A stretch of DNA of 64,000 bases from Dechloromonas aromatica (nom. nud.) (GCA_017848965.1 JAFIHA010000052.1:1-64000), one strand, 5' to 3'. Shown: positions 25,943 through 36,982, numbered from the stretch's first letter. The notes: generated by a model not told the origin, from the sequence alone. Numbers and translations are program-made.

Positions 25943-27651
25943 TCGGTCCTGGAATCGGTGCTGGCGGCAGGCGCTTCGGAGACGCCGGCAGCGGCGCGGC
26001 GGGCTTCGATGGCGGCCATTTCATGCGCCTGTTGCGGGGTCAGTTCGTCGGTATTCTTCGCCTGCACGGCTTCCCGCTGGGCTTTGGCGCGCGCCATCGC
26101 GGCGGCGATGGCGGCCTTCTTGGCCGCCGCGGCGGGGTCGTCGCCGGCCGCTGCCGGCGCTTCGGCGGCGACCGTGCCGCCAGCCGCCGCCGCGGCTTCC
26201 GCCGCCTTCTTGGCGGCCTGGGCGGCAGCCGCCTTGGCCAGCTTCTCCGCCTTGTCGGCCTTTTCGCGCTCCTCGCGGAACTGCTTGAATTCGAAGCGCT
26301 GCTTGGCTTCCTCTGAGGCCTTCTTCTCCCGCTCGCGGGCCCAGATTTCGCTCTTCGCGAAGCGGAAATACTGGACCAGCGGAATCCGCGACGGACAGAC
26401 GAAGGAACAGCAGCCGCATTCGATGCAGTCGAAGATGTGGTATTGCTGGGTCTTGCCGAAATCCTTGGCGCGCGAGTGCCAGTACAGTTCGAACGGCTGC
26501 AGTTCGTGCGGGCAGGCGCGGGCGCAGGCGCCGCAGCGGATGCACGGCATTTCCGGCGCCTTCGGCGGGAACAGGCGCGCCGAATGGGCGATCAGGCAGT
26601 TGCTGGTCTTGACGATCGGTGCCGTTTCGTCGGGCACCAGAAAGCCCATCATCGGGCCGCCCATGATGATGCCGTCGGTGTCCGGGTTGGGGCTGGCCAG
26701 GCGCAGCAGTTCGTCCATCGGCGTGCCGATCAGCGCTTCGACGTTGTGCGCCTGGCGGACATTGCCGGTCAGTGTGACGACGCGCGAGATCAGCGGTTCG
26801 CCGTGGCCGATGGCGCGCCAGGCGGCGTAGGCAGTACCGACGTTGAAAACCTGGACGCCCATGTCGGCGGTCGAGCGCATGGCGCCGGGGACTTCCTTGC
26901 CGGTCAGCACGCGGATCAACTGCTTGGCGCCACCGGCCGGATAGAGCGCCGGCACCGGCACGACGGTGAAGGGTTCGGCGAGCGCCGTCACCGCCGCGCA
27001 CAGCGCGGCGATCGCTTCCGGCTTGTTGTCCTCGACGCCGATGATCACCTTTTGCGGCTTGAGCATGTCGCGGAAGATCGCGGTGCCACGGACGATTTCC
27101 TCGGCACGCTCGCGCATCAGGCGGTCGTCGCAGGTGATGTAGGGTTCGCATTCGGCGGCGTTGATGATCAGTTCCGCCATCGCCACCTTGGGGTTGGCGG
27201 TCAGCTTGCCGTGCGTCGGGAAACCGGCGCCGCCGAGGCCGACGATGCCGTAACGCTGCAGGTAGCTGCAGATGTCGGCCGGCGTCATCGCCGCGTAGTC
27301 GGCCGGGCCGTGCGCGATCCATTCGTCGCGTCCATCCGGTTCGATGACCACGCACTGCGAACTCAGCCCGGAAGGATGCGGGCGCGTGTGCATGGCGATT
27401 TCGACGACCGTTCCCGAGGTCGGGGCATGGATGGCGGCCGACAGCCAGCCGTCGGCCTCGCCGATCAACTGGCCCTTGAGCACGCGATCGCCGACCGCGA
27501 CCACCGGTCGCGGCGTGCCGCCGATGCTCTGATGCAGCGGCACGATCAGCCGCGACGGCAACGGCGCGGTGACGATGGGCGCCTGATTGGAGAGGTCCTT
27601 GTGGCTGGCCGGCTTGACGCCGCCATGGAACTTGAACAACTGGCTCAGCAT
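25939..27651 (-). CDS. rsxC: Electron transport complex subunit RsxC
   Basis: A 570-residue subunit starting [18 protein letters not shown]. The Nqo1-like NADH/FMN region has GLGGAGFPTHGKL and INAAECEPYITCDDRLM. Two [4Fe-4S] motifs follow, CIRCGACARACP and CIECGCCSFVCP. The last 130 residues are an Ala/Lys/Glu-rich helical extension with a low-complexity Ala stretch, as seen in many RsxC proteins and variable in length. The start overlaps the rsxB stop by one base (TGATG); the frame upstream of it is shadow. Confidence 0.95.
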   Translation of the reverse strand: MLSQLFKFHGGVKPASHKDLSNQAPIVTAPLPSRLIVPLHQSIGGTPRPVVAVGDRVLKGQLIGEADGWLSAAIHAPTSGTVVEIAMHTRPHPSGLSSQCVVIEPDGRDEWIAHGPADYAAMTPADICSYLQRYGIVGLGGAGFPTHGKLTANPKVAMAELIINAAECEPYITCDDRLMRERAEEIVRGTAIFRDMLKPQKVIIGVEDNKPEAIAALCAAVTALAEPFTVVPVPALYPAGGAKQLIRVLTGKEVPGAMRSTADMGVQVFNVGTAYAAWRAIGHGEPLISRVVTLTGNVRQAHNVEALIGTPMDELLRLASPNPDTDGIIMGGPMMGFLVPDETAPIVKTSNCLIAHSARLFPPKAPEMPCIRCGACARACPHELQPFELYWHSRAKDFGKTQQYHIFDCIECGCCSFVCPSRIPLVQYFRFAKSEIWAREREKKASEEAKQRFEFKQFREEREKADKAEKLAKAAAAQAAKKAAEAAAAAGGTVAAEAPAAAGDDPAAAAKKAAIAAAMARAKAQREAVQAKNTDELTPQQAHEMAAIEARRAAAGVSEAPAASTDSRTE

Positions 27652-28229
27652 CAGGCGGCCTCCTTCTCGGGCGAGGCGACGGGGCTGGCAGGATGGATGC
27701 TTACCACCGGGTATTTCCATTTCCAGTTATCCAGCGTTTCCGGCACCACTTCCATGTGGATGCATTCGACCGGGCAGGGCGGCAGGCAGAGTTCGCAGCC
27801 GGTGCACTGCTGAGTGAGGATGGTGTGCAGTTGCTTGGCGGCGCCGACGATGGCGTCGACCGGGCAGGCCTGGATGCACAGCGTGCAGCCGATGCAGGTG
27901 TTCTCGTCGATGCGGGCGACCTGCTTCGGCTTCTCCTCGGCCTCCAGCGCCTTGACTTCGCGGCCGAGCAGGTCGGCCAGGCGCTGCACGCCTTCCATGC
28001 CGCCTGGCGGGCACAGGTTGATGTCGGCCTCGCCCTTGGCGATCGCTTCGGCGTAGGGCTTGCAGCCGGGGTAGCCGCACTGGCCGCACTGCGTCTGTGG
28101 CAGGATGGCGTCGATCTTTTCGACCAGCGGGTCGCCCTCGACCTTGAACTTGATCGACGAGAAACCGAGCGCGGCGCCGAGCACGAGCGCGCCCAGGGCC
28201 ATGATTGCAATGGCGAGCAGGATGTCCAT
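27651..28229 (-). CDS. rsxB: Electron transport complex subunit RsxB
   Basis: A 192-residue iron-sulfur subunit. An N-terminal membrane helix ([20 protein letters not shown]) precedes a Fe-S domain with [16 protein letters not shown] and a distal Cys, then two ferredoxin motifs, [12 protein letters not shown] and [12 protein letters not shown]. The start shares one base with the rsxA stop (TAATG). Confidence 0.95.
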   Translation of the reverse strand: MDILLAIAIMALGALVLGAALGFSSIKFKVEGDPLVEKIDAILPQTQCGQCGYPGCKPYAEAIAKGEADINLCPPGGMEGVQRLADLLGREVKALEAEEKPKQVARIDENTCIGCTLCIQACPVDAIVGAAKQLHTILTQQCTGCELCLPPCPVECIHMEVVPETLDNWKWKYPVVSIHPASPVASPEKEAA

Positions 28230-28813
28230 TATTGATACTTGTCCAGTCCGGCGAAGCCCATGAAGGCCAGCGCCATCAGGCCGGCGGTGACGAGGGCGAT
28301 GGCGGTGCCGCGGAAGTGGGTCGGCACGTCGGCGCCTTCGATGCGTTCGCGGATGCCGGCGAAGAGGATCAGCACGCCGGAAAAGCCGACCGCGCTACCG
28401 GCGCCGTAGAGCAGCGATTCGACGAAGTCGTAGCCGTTGGCGACGTTGAGTAGCGGCACGCCGAGCACCGCGCAGTTGGTCGTGATCAGCGGCAGGTAGA
28501 TGCCCAAGGTCTGCTGCAGCGTCGGCGAGGTCTTGGCGATGACCATTTCGGTGAGCTGGACGATGGCGGCGATGGTGACGATGAAGGACAGGGTGCGCAG
28601 ATATTCCAGCCCGAAAGGCATGAGCAGGAAGTGGTCGATGATGTAGCTGGAACCGGTCGCCAGGGTCAGCACGAAGGTGGTCGCGGCGCCCATCCCGTAA
28701 GCCGTCTCCAGTTTCTTGGAAACGCCCATGAAGGGGCACAGGCCAAGGATCTTGACGAGCACGACGTTGTTGACCAGCACCGCGCCGACGAGAAGGAAAA
28801 TGTAGTGGCTCAT
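28229..28813 (-). CDS. rsxA: Electron transport complex subunit RsxA
   Basis: A 194-residue inner-membrane subunit with six helices, beginning [24 protein letters not shown] and containing [20 protein letters not shown]. It is the first gene of rsxABCDGE. The 76 nt upstream, between it and pyrD, probably hold the promoter, but no clear -35/-10 pair is visible. Confidence 0.95.
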   Translation of the reverse strand: MSHYIFLLVGAVLVNNVVLVKILGLCPFMGVSKKLETAYGMGAATTFVLTLATGSSYIIDHFLLMPFGLEYLRTLSFIVTIAAIVQLTEMVIAKTSPTLQQTLGIYLPLITTNCAVLGVPLLNVANGYDFVESLLYGAGSAVGFSGVLILFAGIRERIEGADVPTHFRGTAIALVTAGLMALAFMGFAGLDKYQ

Positions 28814-28889
28814 GAAAGGGGGAAGGAGCGAAGGCGGCTATTATCGGAGTTTGCCGCAGCGCGAACAACCGCGCGCCGGGCAGGGAAAT

Positions 28890-29945
28890 TTATGCGGTGA
28901 TGGGTTTTTTCTCGGCCAGTGCGCGGGCGACGGCTTGGCCCATTTCGGCCACCAGTTCCGGTCCACGATAGATGAAACCGCTGTACACCTGGACCAGGCT
29001 CGCTCCGGCACGGATTTTCGCGGCGGCATCCTCCCCCTTGAGAATGCCACCGACGCCGATGATCGGCACTTCGCCGGCCAGCGCCGTCGCGAGCTTGTGT
29101 TGTACGTCGGTCGATTTGCGGAATACCGGCGCCCCGGACAGGCCGCCGCCTTCGTTGCCGTTGGGCAGGTGATCGACGCCCTCGCGGGAGAGCGTGGTAT
29201 TGGTCGCGATGACGCCGTCGAAACGGTGCCGGCGCAGTGCGTCGGCGATCGTCGCGATCTGCGCGTCGTCGAGGTCGGGCGCGATCTTCAGCGCCATCGG
29301 CACATAGCGGCCGTGTTGCTGAGCGAGCGCCTGCTGGCGTGCTTTCAGTTGCGACAGCAGATCGTCGAGTGCCTCGTCCTTCTGCAGTTCGCGCAGGTTG
29401 CGGGTGTTCGGCGACGAGATGTTGACGGCGACATAGCTGGCATCGCCATAGACCTTGTCGAGGCAGATCAGGTAATCGTCGGCCGCCTTCTCGATCGGCG
29501 TCGTAGCGTTCTTGCCGATGTTGATGCCGAGGATGCCGCCATTTTTCGGAAACTTGGCAAGGCGGACGTTGTCGAGCAGCGCGTCTACGCCGGCGTTGTT
29601 GAAGCCCATCCGGTTGACGATGGCCTGCGCCTGCGGAATGCGGAACAGCCGCGGTTTCGGGTTGCCGTCCTGGGGGCGCGGGGTGATCGTGCCGATCTCG
29701 ATGAAGCCGAAGCCGAGCCCGGCCAGCGCGTCGATATGGGCGCCGTTCTTGTCCAGCCCGGCGGCGAGGCCGACCGGATTCGGGAAGTGCAGGCCCATCA
29801 CCTCGACCGGGCAGGCCGGCGCCGGTTTCGCCAGCAGGCCGAGCATGCCCGCCGACTCCAGGAAGGACATGCCGGCGAGGCCGATGCCGTGCGCCGTTTC
29901 GGCGTCGAGCGCGAAAAAGAACTTGCGGATGAGCGGATAGAGCAT
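28890..29945 (-). CDS. pyrD: Dihydroorotate dehydrogenase (quinone), class 2
   Basis: A 351-residue membrane-associated flavoenzyme converting dihydroorotate to orotate with quinone as acceptor. FMN and substrate motifs are visible: [31 protein letters not shown], the catalytic Ser region [14 protein letters not shown], and [17 protein letters not shown]. The N-terminal amphipathic part [20 protein letters not shown] is the class 2 membrane tag, which is why I prefer this ATG over one 12 bases upstream. Confidence 0.95.
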   Translation of the reverse strand: MLYPLIRKFFFALDAETAHGIGLAGMSFLESAGMLGLLAKPAPACPVEVMGLHFPNPVGLAAGLDKNGAHIDALAGLGFGFIEIGTITPRPQDGNPKPRLFRIPQAQAIVNRMGFNNAGVDALLDNVRLAKFPKNGGILGINIGKNATTPIEKAADDYLICLDKVYGDASYVAVNISSPNTRNLRELQKDEALDDLLSQLKARQQALAQQHGRYVPMALKIAPDLDDAQIATIADALRRHRFDGVIATNTTLSREGVDHLPNGNEGGGLSGAPVFRKSTDVQHKLATALAGEVPIIGVGGILKGEDAAAKIRAGASLVQVYSGFIYRGPELVAEMGQAVARALAEKKPITA

Positions 29946-30012
29946 GGTGGCCGGCATTTTAACGCATCTGGCGTAAATCGCAGCCGTTCGCCTCTATCTT
30001 TCGTGATATGCC

Positions 30013-30333
30013 TCAGCCGCTCCAGGCGCGCAGTGCGTGCAGTACCGCCATGCCGACGATGAAGGGCAACCAGGGGTTGCGCCAGCGCAGCGCGCTTGCT
30101 GCCGCAGCGAGGCCGGCGGCGAGCTTGGCGTTGAGCGGTGCGAGCTGGCCGCCGACGACCAGCAGGTCGGGGGCGACGATCGCCGCCAGCGCCGCCGCCG
30201 GCGCGTAGCGCAGGGCGCGCTGGACGGTGCCGGGCAGGCTGACGCGGTTGCCGAGGACGATGAAGCTTGCCCGCGGCAGCGTCGTCGCCAGGCCGATGAC
30301 GATGAAGATCAGCCACAGGTCGGCATCGTTCAT
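30013..30333 (-). CDS. azlD: AzlD-like branched-chain amino acid exporter small subunit
   Basis: A 106-residue protein with about four hydrophobic helices and the AzlD pattern (LPRASFIVLG, RALRYAPAAALAAIVAPDLL). It starts by an ATGA overlap with azlC. AzlCD pairs export branched-chain amino acids or analogues. Confidence 0.88.
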   Translation of the reverse strand: MNDADLWLIFIVIGLATTLPRASFIVLGNRVSLPGTVQRALRYAPAAALAAIVAPDLLVVGGQLAPLNAKLAAGLAAAASALRWRNPWLPFIVGMAVLHALRAWSG

Positions 30334-31046
30334 CGGCGCTGGCTCCGGTGTTCCAGGTTTTCCGCCAGGAAGCCGGCGGCGATGCCGAGGACGATGGCGA
30401 CGACGGCACCCAATTTCAGCGGCATGCCGCGCAAGAGTGTCGCCGCGCCGCCGCCGACGAGCGCCGCGACCAGCATCGGCCGGACGCGCGACATCGGCAC
30501 CAGCAGCACGATCAGGGCGATGGTCGCCATGAACTCCAGCGACCAGCTCTTCGGCACCACCGCTGCGGCATGGACGCCGAGCAGCGTGAATGCCTGCCAC
30601 AGCAGCCACGACCACAGCGACGGCGCCAGGTAGTAGCCGAGCCGCCAGCGCGCGTCGTCGGCCTTCTGCAGGCCGTCGGCGCAGGCGGCGAAGACGCCGT
30701 CGGTGAGCAGGTGGCCGGACAGCCAGCGGGCCGCCGGTCCGACGCCGCGGAAGGCGGGGGCGAGGGCGGCGCTGAAGATGACGAAACGCAGGTTGAGGGC
30801 CAGCGCGGTGAAGAAGATCAGCCAGAGCGGTGCGCCGGCGACGATCAGCGGCAGCGTGCCGAGCTGGGCGGTGCCGGCGAAGACGATCAGGTTCATGCCC
30901 ATCGCCTCGACCGGCGAGAAGCCGGCGCTGCGCATCGCCATGCCCATGACCAGCGCCCACGGCACGAGGCCGACCGAGAACGGCAGGAAAACGGCGAAAC
31001 CGGCGCGGGCGCCAGCGAGGAAGGGAGAAGTTGCGGTTGCGGACAT
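30330..31046 (-). CDS. azlC: AzlC-like branched-chain amino acid exporter large subunit
   Basis: A 238-residue polytopic membrane protein. FLPFSVGLVPWALVMGMAM and MNLIVFAGTAQLGTLPLI match the AzlC family, followed by NLRFVIFSAALAP and DGVFA. I use the ATG that begins MSATATSPFLAGARAG. It is divergent from the TolC-like gene, with 74 nt between start codons. Confidence 0.88.
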   Translation of the reverse strand: MSATATSPFLAGARAGFAVFLPFSVGLVPWALVMGMAMRSAGFSPVEAMGMNLIVFAGTAQLGTLPLIVAGAPLWLIFFTALALNLRFVIFSAALAPAFRGVGPAARWLSGHLLTDGVFAACADGLQKADDARWRLGYYLAPSLWSWLLWQAFTLLGVHAAAVVPKSWSLEFMATIALIVLLVPMSRVRPMLVAALVGGGAATLLRGMPLKLGAVVAIVLGIAAGFLAENLEHRSQRR

Positions 31047-31120
31047 GCGAGCGAAGATACAACAGCCGGCAAACAATTTGTAACAGCGGGGCGCTGCCCG
31101 CCCCGGCTAAACTGTCGGCC

Positions 31121-32512
31121 ATGCGTGCCCTGACCAGAATTTTCCCGGTTTTACTCGTTTTGACCGCCCAGGCGGCGGCAGCGGTCGACCTGGCCGATCC
31201 GCTGGCCACCGACGCCTTGCTGCCCCTGCGTCAGGCGTCGGCGCTGGCCGCCCGCGTCGGCGCCGTGCCCTGCGCCGACAGCTTGCCGGAGGCGCCGCTG
31301 ACAGCGCAGGACGCCGTCGATCTCGCGCTCTGCCGTCACCCACAGACGCGCGAACTGTGGGCCAACGCGCGGGCGCAGGCGGCGCAGGTCGGGGTCGCCC
31401 GGGCGGCCTGGCTGCCGACGCTCGACGCCCGCGCTTCGACCGCGCGCAACTTCAACGAAGACAGCCGCTTCACGTCGAGCAGCGCGGCGCTCGATTTCTC
31501 CTGGCTGCTGTTCGACGCCGGCCGGCGCAGCGCCGCCGAGGAAAACGCCAGCCAATTGCTGGAAGTCGCGCTGGCGACCCGCGATGCCAGCGTGCAGGCG
31601 CTCTTCCTCGCCGCCCTACAGGGCTATTACGGCGCCCAGGCGGCGCAGGCGGCGGTGCAGGCGACCATGGACAGCGAAACCGCCGCCCGCGCCAGCCTGG
31701 AAGCCGCCGAACTGCGCTACAAGGTCGGCGTCGCCACACCGGCCGATCGCCTGCAGGCGCAGACCGCGCTGTCGCAGGCGCGGCTGGCCCGGCAGCGGGC
31801 GGCTGGCGAAGCACGCAAGGCGCTGGGCGGGCTGGCCAACGCGCTGGGCTTCCCGGCGCAGACGCCGCTGCAACTGGCGCCGCCGGCCGAAATCGGCGAA
31901 ACCGCCGCCTTCCGTGACGAAGTCGAGGCACTGATCGCTCGTGCCGTCGACCGTCGCCCCGACCTCAAGGCGGCTGAGGCGCAGGTGCGCGCCGCCGCCG
32001 CCGCGGTCGACGCCGCCCGCGCCCAGGGGCGGCCGACGCTCGGCCTGTCGGCCGGGCCGGACTGGCAGCGGCTGGCGGGGACGACGACGCACGGCGGCAG
32101 CATCGGCCTGACCCTGAACGTGCCGCTGTTCTCCGGTTTCGACACCACCTACCGCGTGCGCGCCGCCGAGGCACAGCAGGAAGCACGTGCCGCACAGCGC
32201 GACCGCCTGCGCAACCAGGTCTCGCTCGACGTCTGGCAGGCCTACCAGAATCTGGCGACGGCGACCGAGACGCTGCAGACGACGCGCGACCTGCTGGCCA
32301 GCGCCGAACAGGCCGACCGCGTCGCGCGCGGCCGCTACCGCGCCGGCGTCGGCAACCTGCTCGACCTGCTCAACGCCCAGAGCGCGCTGGCCGACGCCCG
32401 GGTTCAGCGCATCCGTGCCGAACTCGACTGGAACATTTACCGCGCCACCCTGGCCCAGGCCATGGGGGCGCTCGATGAAACGCTGCTGCGGGCGGCGGAG
32501 GAAAAACGATGA
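31121..32512 (+). CDS. TolC-family outer membrane efflux protein
   Basis: A 463-residue protein with a signal peptide (residues 1-22, FPVLLVLTAQAAAA) and two outer-membrane efflux repeats rich in Ala/Gln/Arg helices. AELRYKVGVATPADRLQAQT and VARGRYRAGVGNLLDLLNAQ mark the equivalent positions of the two halves. It is the first gene of the export operon and overlaps macA (ATGA). It would form the outer-membrane channel for the MacAB-like pump. Confidence 0.9.
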   Translation: MRALTRIFPVLLVLTAQAAAAVDLADPLATDALLPLRQASALAARVGAVPCADSLPEAPLTAQDAVDLALCRHPQTRELWANARAQAAQVGVARAAWLPTLDARASTARNFNEDSRFTSSSAALDFSWLLFDAGRRSAAEENASQLLEVALATRDASVQALFLAALQGYYGAQAAQAAVQATMDSETAARASLEAAELRYKVGVATPADRLQAQTALSQARLARQRAAGEARKALGGLANALGFPAQTPLQLAPPAEIGETAAFRDEVEALIARAVDRRPDLKAAEAQVRAAAAAVDAARAQGRPTLGLSAGPDWQRLAGTTTHGGSIGLTLNVPLFSGFDTTYRVRAAEAQQEARAAQRDRLRNQVSLDVWQAYQNLATATETLQTTRDLLASAEQADRVARGRYRAGVGNLLDLLNAQSALADARVQRIRAELDWNIYRATLAQAMGALDETLLRAAEEKR

Positions 32513-33741
32513 ACAGGAAGACAGGCCGGCTGTTGTTCGGCGCGCTGCTGATCGCCGTGCTCGGCGGCGGTGCTTACTGGTATTTCGCCGGCGGCGCCGG
32601 CCAGACGCCGGAGCAGCGTTACCGGACGGCGGAGATCGGTCGCGGCGACGTCACCCAGACGGTGTCGGCGAACGGCACGCTGAACCCGGTGGTGCTGATC
32701 AGCGTCGGTACCCAGGTTTCGGGAACGGTGAAGAAGCTCTACGTCGATTTCAACGACAAGGTCACCGCCGGCCAACCGCTGCTCGAACTCGACGACGCGC
32801 TGGTCTCGGCGAGCGAGCGGCAGAGCGCGGCCAGCGTCAGCAGCGCGCAGGCGACATTGGAACTGGCGACGGCCAACGAGGCGCGGATGAAGGCGCTGCT
32901 CGCCGAAGAATACGTCTCGAAGCAGGAATACGACCAGGCGGCGCAGGCGCTCAAGGCGGCGCGCGCGCAACTGGCGCTGAGCCAGGCGCAGAACGCCCGC
33001 GACCGGGCCAACCTGGGGTTCACGACGATCCGCTCGCCGGTCGACGGCGTCGTCATCGACCGCGTCGTCGACCTCGGCCAGACGGTGGCGGCCAGCTTCC
33101 AGACGCCGACGCTGATCAAGATCGCCAAGGACCTGTCGGAGATGCGCATCGATACCAGCTTCGCCGAAGCCGACATCGGCGCCATCCGCGAGGGGCAGAA
33201 GGCGCGCTTCACGGTCGATGCTTTCCCCGACCGCAAGTTCGAGGGCGTCGTCCAGCAGATCCGCCTCAACCCGACGACGCAGCAGAACGTCGTCACCTAC
33301 AACGTGCGCATCTCGGTCGCCAACCCCGACCAGATCCTGCTGCCGGGGATGACCGCCTACGTGACGATCGGCGTCCAGCAGCGCCGGGATGTCCTGCTGC
33401 TGCCCAACGCGGCACTGCGCTTCAAGCCGGCGGAGGTCGCTGCCACCAAGGCGGAAGGCGGCCGGGCACCGGCCGGCATGGCGCCGGGCATGGGCGCCGG
33501 GGCCGACGGCGGCGGTGCCAAGTCCGGCAACGCCAAGGGCCGCAAGCGCGACGGCCAGCAGGCGACGGTCTACGTGCTGGCCGACGGCAAGCTGCAGCCG
33601 GTGGCGGTCCAGCTCGGCATCACCGACAGCCGCAACACCGAGGTGCTGGGCGGCGAACTCGCCGAAGGGGCGCAGGTCGTCGTCGGCGAGAACGGGGGCG
33701 GCGGCAAGTCGCCGTCGTCGGTCGGCATGCGGATGTTCTGA
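32509..33741 (+). CDS. macA: MacA-like periplasmic adaptor protein
   Basis: A 410-residue membrane-fusion protein. An N-terminal helix (LLFGALLIAVLGGGAYWYF) is followed by the lipoyl/barrel-sandwich motif VSVGTQVSGTVKKLYVDF-like region, a helical hairpin (residues about 95-150) and beta-barrel domains (TTIRSPVDGVVIDR). A Gly/Lys-rich insert with KAEGGRAPAGMAPGMGAG near residue 320 is unusual in length. It links the inner-membrane MacB parts to the TolC-like channel. Confidence 0.9.
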   Translation: MNRKTGRLLFGALLIAVLGGGAYWYFAGGAGQTPEQRYRTAEIGRGDVTQTVSANGTLNPVVLISVGTQVSGTVKKLYVDFNDKVTAGQPLLELDDALVSASERQSAASVSSAQATLELATANEARMKALLAEEYVSKQEYDQAAQALKAARAQLALSQAQNARDRANLGFTTIRSPVDGVVIDRVVDLGQTVAASFQTPTLIKIAKDLSEMRIDTSFAEADIGAIREGQKARFTVDAFPDRKFEGVVQQIRLNPTTQQNVVTYNVRISVANPDQILLPGMTAYVTIGVQQRRDVLLLPNAALRFKPAEVAATKAEGGRAPAGMAPGMGAGADGGGAKSGNAKGRKRDGQQATVYVLADGKLQPVAVQLGITDSRNTEVLGGELAEGAQVVVGENGGGGKSPSSVGMRMF

Positions 33742-34439
33742 TGGCCGGCGACGTCATCCGGGTGCTCGGCCTGGGCAAGTCCTACCCGACCGCCGCCGGC
33801 GAGTTTCCGGCGCTGCGCGGCGTCGACCTGGCGATTGCAGCGGGCGAGTACATCGCGATCATGGGACCGTCCGGTTCCGGCAAATCGACCTTCATGAACC
33901 TGCTCGGCTGCCTCGACACGCCGAGCGTCGGCGAGTATTTCCTGGCCGGCGAGAACGTCGCGACGCTGGACAAGGACGCGCTCGCCGTCCTGCGCAATCG
34001 GACGCTCGGTTTCGTCTTCCAGGGCTTCAACCTGCTGCCGCGCATGAGCCTGCAGGACAACGTCGCGCTGCCGCTGGTCTATGCCGGCGTCGACAAGGCA
34101 ACGCGGCGAGCGCGGGCGCGCGCCCTGCTCGAACGGGTCGGTCTCGGCCAGTACGCCGAGTCGCTGCCCAACCGGATTTCCGGCGGTCAGCAGCAGCGGG
34201 TGGCGATCGCCCGAGCGCTGGTCAACGCGCCGCGCCTGATCCTCGCCGACGAGCCGACCGGCAACCTCGACAGCCACACCAGCGAGGAAATCATGCGCCT
34301 GTTCGGCGAACTCAACGGCGACGGCATCACCATCGTCCTGGTCACCCACGAACCCGACATCGCGGCGCACGCCAAGCGCCAGGTGCGCTTCCTCGACGGC
34401 CGCATCGTCAGCGACCACCTCACCGGAGCCGGCGCATGA
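33741..34439 (+). CDS. MacB-type ABC transporter, ATP-binding subunit
   Basis: A 232-residue ATPase with Walker [11 protein letters not shown]-loop [11 protein letters not shown], signature [14 protein letters not shown] and Walker [13 protein letters not shown]. In E. coli MacB the ATPase and permease are fused; here they are separate genes, as in LolD/YknY-type systems. The start shares a base with the macA stop (TGATG). Confidence 0.93.
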   Translation: MAGDVIRVLGLGKSYPTAAGEFPALRGVDLAIAAGEYIAIMGPSGSGKSTFMNLLGCLDTPSVGEYFLAGENVATLDKDALAVLRNRTLGFVFQGFNLLPRMSLQDNVALPLVYAGVDKATRRARARALLERVGLGQYAESLPNRISGGQQQRVAIARALVNAPRLILADEPTGNLDSHTSEEIMRLFGELNGDGITIVLVTHEPDIAAHAKRQVRFLDGRIVSDHLTGAGA

Positions 34440-35656
34440 TCCATCCGATGCTCGGCGAAGCCTGGCTGGCGATGGGCGCCAACCGCCTGCGCACGGCGCT
34501 GACCATGCTCGGCATGGTGATCGGCGTCGGCGCCGTGGTGATCATGCTGGCCATCGGCCAGGGCGCGCAGTACGCGGTGCAGCAGACGATCAGCACGATG
34601 GGCGCCAACCTGTTCATCGTCCTTTCCGGCTCCTTCACCACCTCCGGCGTGCGCAGCGGCAGCGGCGGCGGGCCGACGCTGAGCGTCGCCGACGCCGAGG
34701 CGATCGCCGAACTCGACGGCGTCGTCAACGTCGCGCCGACCCACCAGGGAACGCGGCAACTGGTCTATGGCGCGCAGAACTGGAGCAGCCAGGTGATCGG
34801 CACCACGCCCGCCTACCTCGACGCGCGCGCCTGGAGCGTCGTCAATGGCGGCGCCTTCGGCGATTCCGACGTGCGCTCGGCGACGCGGGTGGCGCTGATC
34901 GGCAAGACCGTCGCCGAAAACCTGTTCGGCGACGAGGACCCGGTCGGCAAGACGCTGCGCATCCAGCAGAGCCCCTTCGTCGTCGTCGGCGTGCTCGGCG
35001 CCAAGGGGCAGAACCTCGACGGCCGCGACCAGGACGACAGCGTGATCATTCCGCTCAGCACCGCCCAGCGCAAGGTCTTCGGCACGCCCTTCCTGGGCTC
35101 GGTGCGGATGATCATGGTGCAGGCCGACTCGGCCGACAACATGGAACGGGTGATGGACGCGACGACCGCGCTGCTGCGCCAGCGCCACCGCCTGCGCGAC
35201 GACATGCCCGACGACTTCTTCATGCGCAACCTGTCGGCGGCGGCCGAGTCGGAAGCGGCGACGACACGGACGATGTCGGTCCTGCTCGGGGCGATCGCCT
35301 CGATCTCGTTGCTCGTCGGCGGCATCGGCATCATGAACATCATGCTCGTCTCGGTGACCGAGCGGACGCGCGAGATAGGCATCCGGATGGCGATCGGCGC
35401 CCGGCGCAAGGACATTCTCAGCCAGTTCCTGCTCGAATCGGTGATGATTTCCTTCGCCGGCTGCCTGCTCGGCCTGCTGCTCGGCGTCGGCATCGCGCTG
35501 GCGATCAACGCCTTGACCGGCATGGTCGTCGTCATTTCCGGCAGCGCCGCCCTGCTCGCCTTCGCGGTGGCGGCCGGGGTCGGCATCTTCTTCGGCTGGT
35601 ATCCGGCACGCAAGGCGGCCCGACTCGATCCGATCGAAGCCTTGCGCTACCAGTAA
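34436..35656 (+). CDS. MacB-type ABC transporter, permease subunit
   Basis: A 406-residue permease with one N-terminal helix ([19 protein letters not shown]), a large periplasmic MacB_PCD domain and three C-terminal helices with the FtsX-like [20 protein letters not shown] block. It overlaps the ATPase gene by ATGA. The operon tolC-like/macA/ABC/permease most likely exports a peptide, lipoprotein-like or macrolide-type substrate; the substrate is not predictable. Confidence 0.93.
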   Translation: MIHPMLGEAWLAMGANRLRTALTMLGMVIGVGAVVIMLAIGQGAQYAVQQTISTMGANLFIVLSGSFTTSGVRSGSGGGPTLSVADAEAIAELDGVVNVAPTHQGTRQLVYGAQNWSSQVIGTTPAYLDARAWSVVNGGAFGDSDVRSATRVALIGKTVAENLFGDEDPVGKTLRIQQSPFVVVGVLGAKGQNLDGRDQDDSVIIPLSTAQRKVFGTPFLGSVRMIMVQADSADNMERVMDATTALLRQRHRLRDDMPDDFFMRNLSAAAESEAATTRTMSVLLGAIASISLLVGGIGIMNIMLVSVTERTREIGIRMAIGARRKDILSQFLLESVMISFAGCLLGLLLGVGIALAINALTGMVVVISGSAALLAFAVAAGVGIFFGWYPARKAARLDPIEALRYQ

Positions 35657-35657
35657 T

Positions 35658-36155
35658 TCAGCGTACGCGCGGCCGGTTGGCGAGTTCGTCCGGGTTGTCG
35701 TCGCCGGCCGGGAAGTGTTGCGCGAGCAGCGTCGTCGCCCGGTCGACGGCGAGGTGCAGGCCGTTGGCGTAGCGGCCGGCGGCGAACTCGGTTGCCACAG
35801 CGCGGCAGATGGCATCCCATTCGGCCTGCGCGACGCAGGCGGCGATGCCGCGGTCGGCGAGGATTTCCAGTTGGCGGTCGAGCAATTGGACGTAGATCAG
35901 GATGCCGGTCGCCTCGCGGGTTCGAGCGACGCCGTACTGCTGGAACAGTTCTGCGGCGCGCTGCCGGCTGTCGAGGTCGCGGCGCAGCGCCGACCAGGGC
36001 AGGGTGCTGTCGACAGCGACACAGATTTCGCCGCGATGCTGCCGTTCGGAAGCGGCGATGCTCGCCGTCAGGGCGTCGAGTTCGGCCGGGCCGACGGCGC
36101 GCCGCAGTAGCCAGGACGGTGCGCTCAGATGGCGCAGGGCATGCCAGAGTCGCAT
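35658..36155 (-). CDS. TPM-domain protein, second copy
   Basis: A 165-residue protein with a TPM fold ([56 protein letters not shown]). It lacks a signal peptide and Gly-rich tail, so it is the shorter type that usually accompanies LemA and a larger TPM protein. It starts one base after the stop of the larger, disrupted TPM gene. It is intact but lies downstream of two genes with premature stops, so its expression may be reduced by polarity. Confidence 0.8.
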   Translation of the reverse strand: MRLWHALRHLSAPSWLLRRAVGPAELDALTASIAASERQHRGEICVAVDSTLPWSALRRDLDSRQRAAELFQQYGVARTREATGILIYVQLLDRQLEILADRGIAACVAQAEWDAICRAVATEFAAGRYANGLHLAVDRATTLLAQHFPAGDDNPDELANRPRVR

Positions 36156-36156
36156 T

Positions 36157-36981
36157 TCACCACCTCCCCGAGGCGCCGCCGCCACCGAAACTGCCGCCAC
36201 CGCCCGAGAATCCGCCACCGCCGGAAAAACCGCTACCGCCGCCGCGCCAGTTGCCGCCGCGCCCGACGCGCAGGAAAGAGGCAAGGAAGGTGACGACGAT
36301 GGCGATCAGGCCGGCGCCGAGCGAACCGAAGCTCATCCAGGCCAGCCAGCCGGCGAGCAGCGAAACCGCCAGCGAACCGAGCAGACCGAAGATGGCGCGG
36401 GCGATGCTGGCCAGGAAGATGGCGACGAAGAGCAGGGTGTCGCTGTCGAAACTGCTGCCCTTGTCGCCTGGTTTGGCGGCTGGCGGTGGCAGCGCTTCGC
36501 CGCCGATCAGGCGGCCCAGCGTATCGACCGCGGCGTTGAGGCCGCCGGCGAAATCGCCCTGGCGGAAACGCGGCGCCATCTGTTCGTCGATGATGCGGCG
36601 GGCGATGGCATCGGGAATTGCCCCTTCCAGCCCGTAACCGACCTCGATGCGCATCGCCCGGTCGTCGCGGGCGACGATGACGATGACGCCGTCGTTAACG
36701 CCGCGGCGGCCGATCTTCCAGGCTTCGGCGAGGCGGATTCCGTATTGTTCGATGCTTTCCGGTTGCGTCGTCGGCACAATCAGGACGACGAGCTGGGCGC
36801 CCTTTTCGGTTTCCAGGCGGGCCAGGCGTTCGTTCAACGCGCTGCGCTCGACGGCGCTCAGCGTTGCCGTCGTGTCGACGACGCGTCCGCTCAGCGCCGG
36901 CAGCGCGAGCGGCCCGGCGCTCCAGCCGGCGAGCGGCAGCAGCGCGAACAGCTAGGCGAGGAGCCAGCGGCGCAGCGACAA
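36157..36981 (-). pseudogene. TPM-domain (YgcG-type) membrane protein with in-frame TAG
   Basis: The full frame from a TTG just after lemA would encode a signal sequence (MSLRRWLLA, then LFALLPLAGWSAG), a TPM domain with LVVLIVPTTQPESIEQYG and GVNDGVIVIVARDDRAMRIE, a membrane helix region and a Gly-rich tail (GGGSGFSGGGGFSGGGG). A TAG at 36952-36954 interrupts codon 10 in the hydrophobic core. A Trp codon (TGG) there would fit the flanking residues, but that is a guess. Downstream internal starts (TTG at 36837) would remove the signal peptide. I call it a probable pseudogene; a sequencing error is the alternative. Confidence 0.75.
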
Positions 36982-36982
36982 T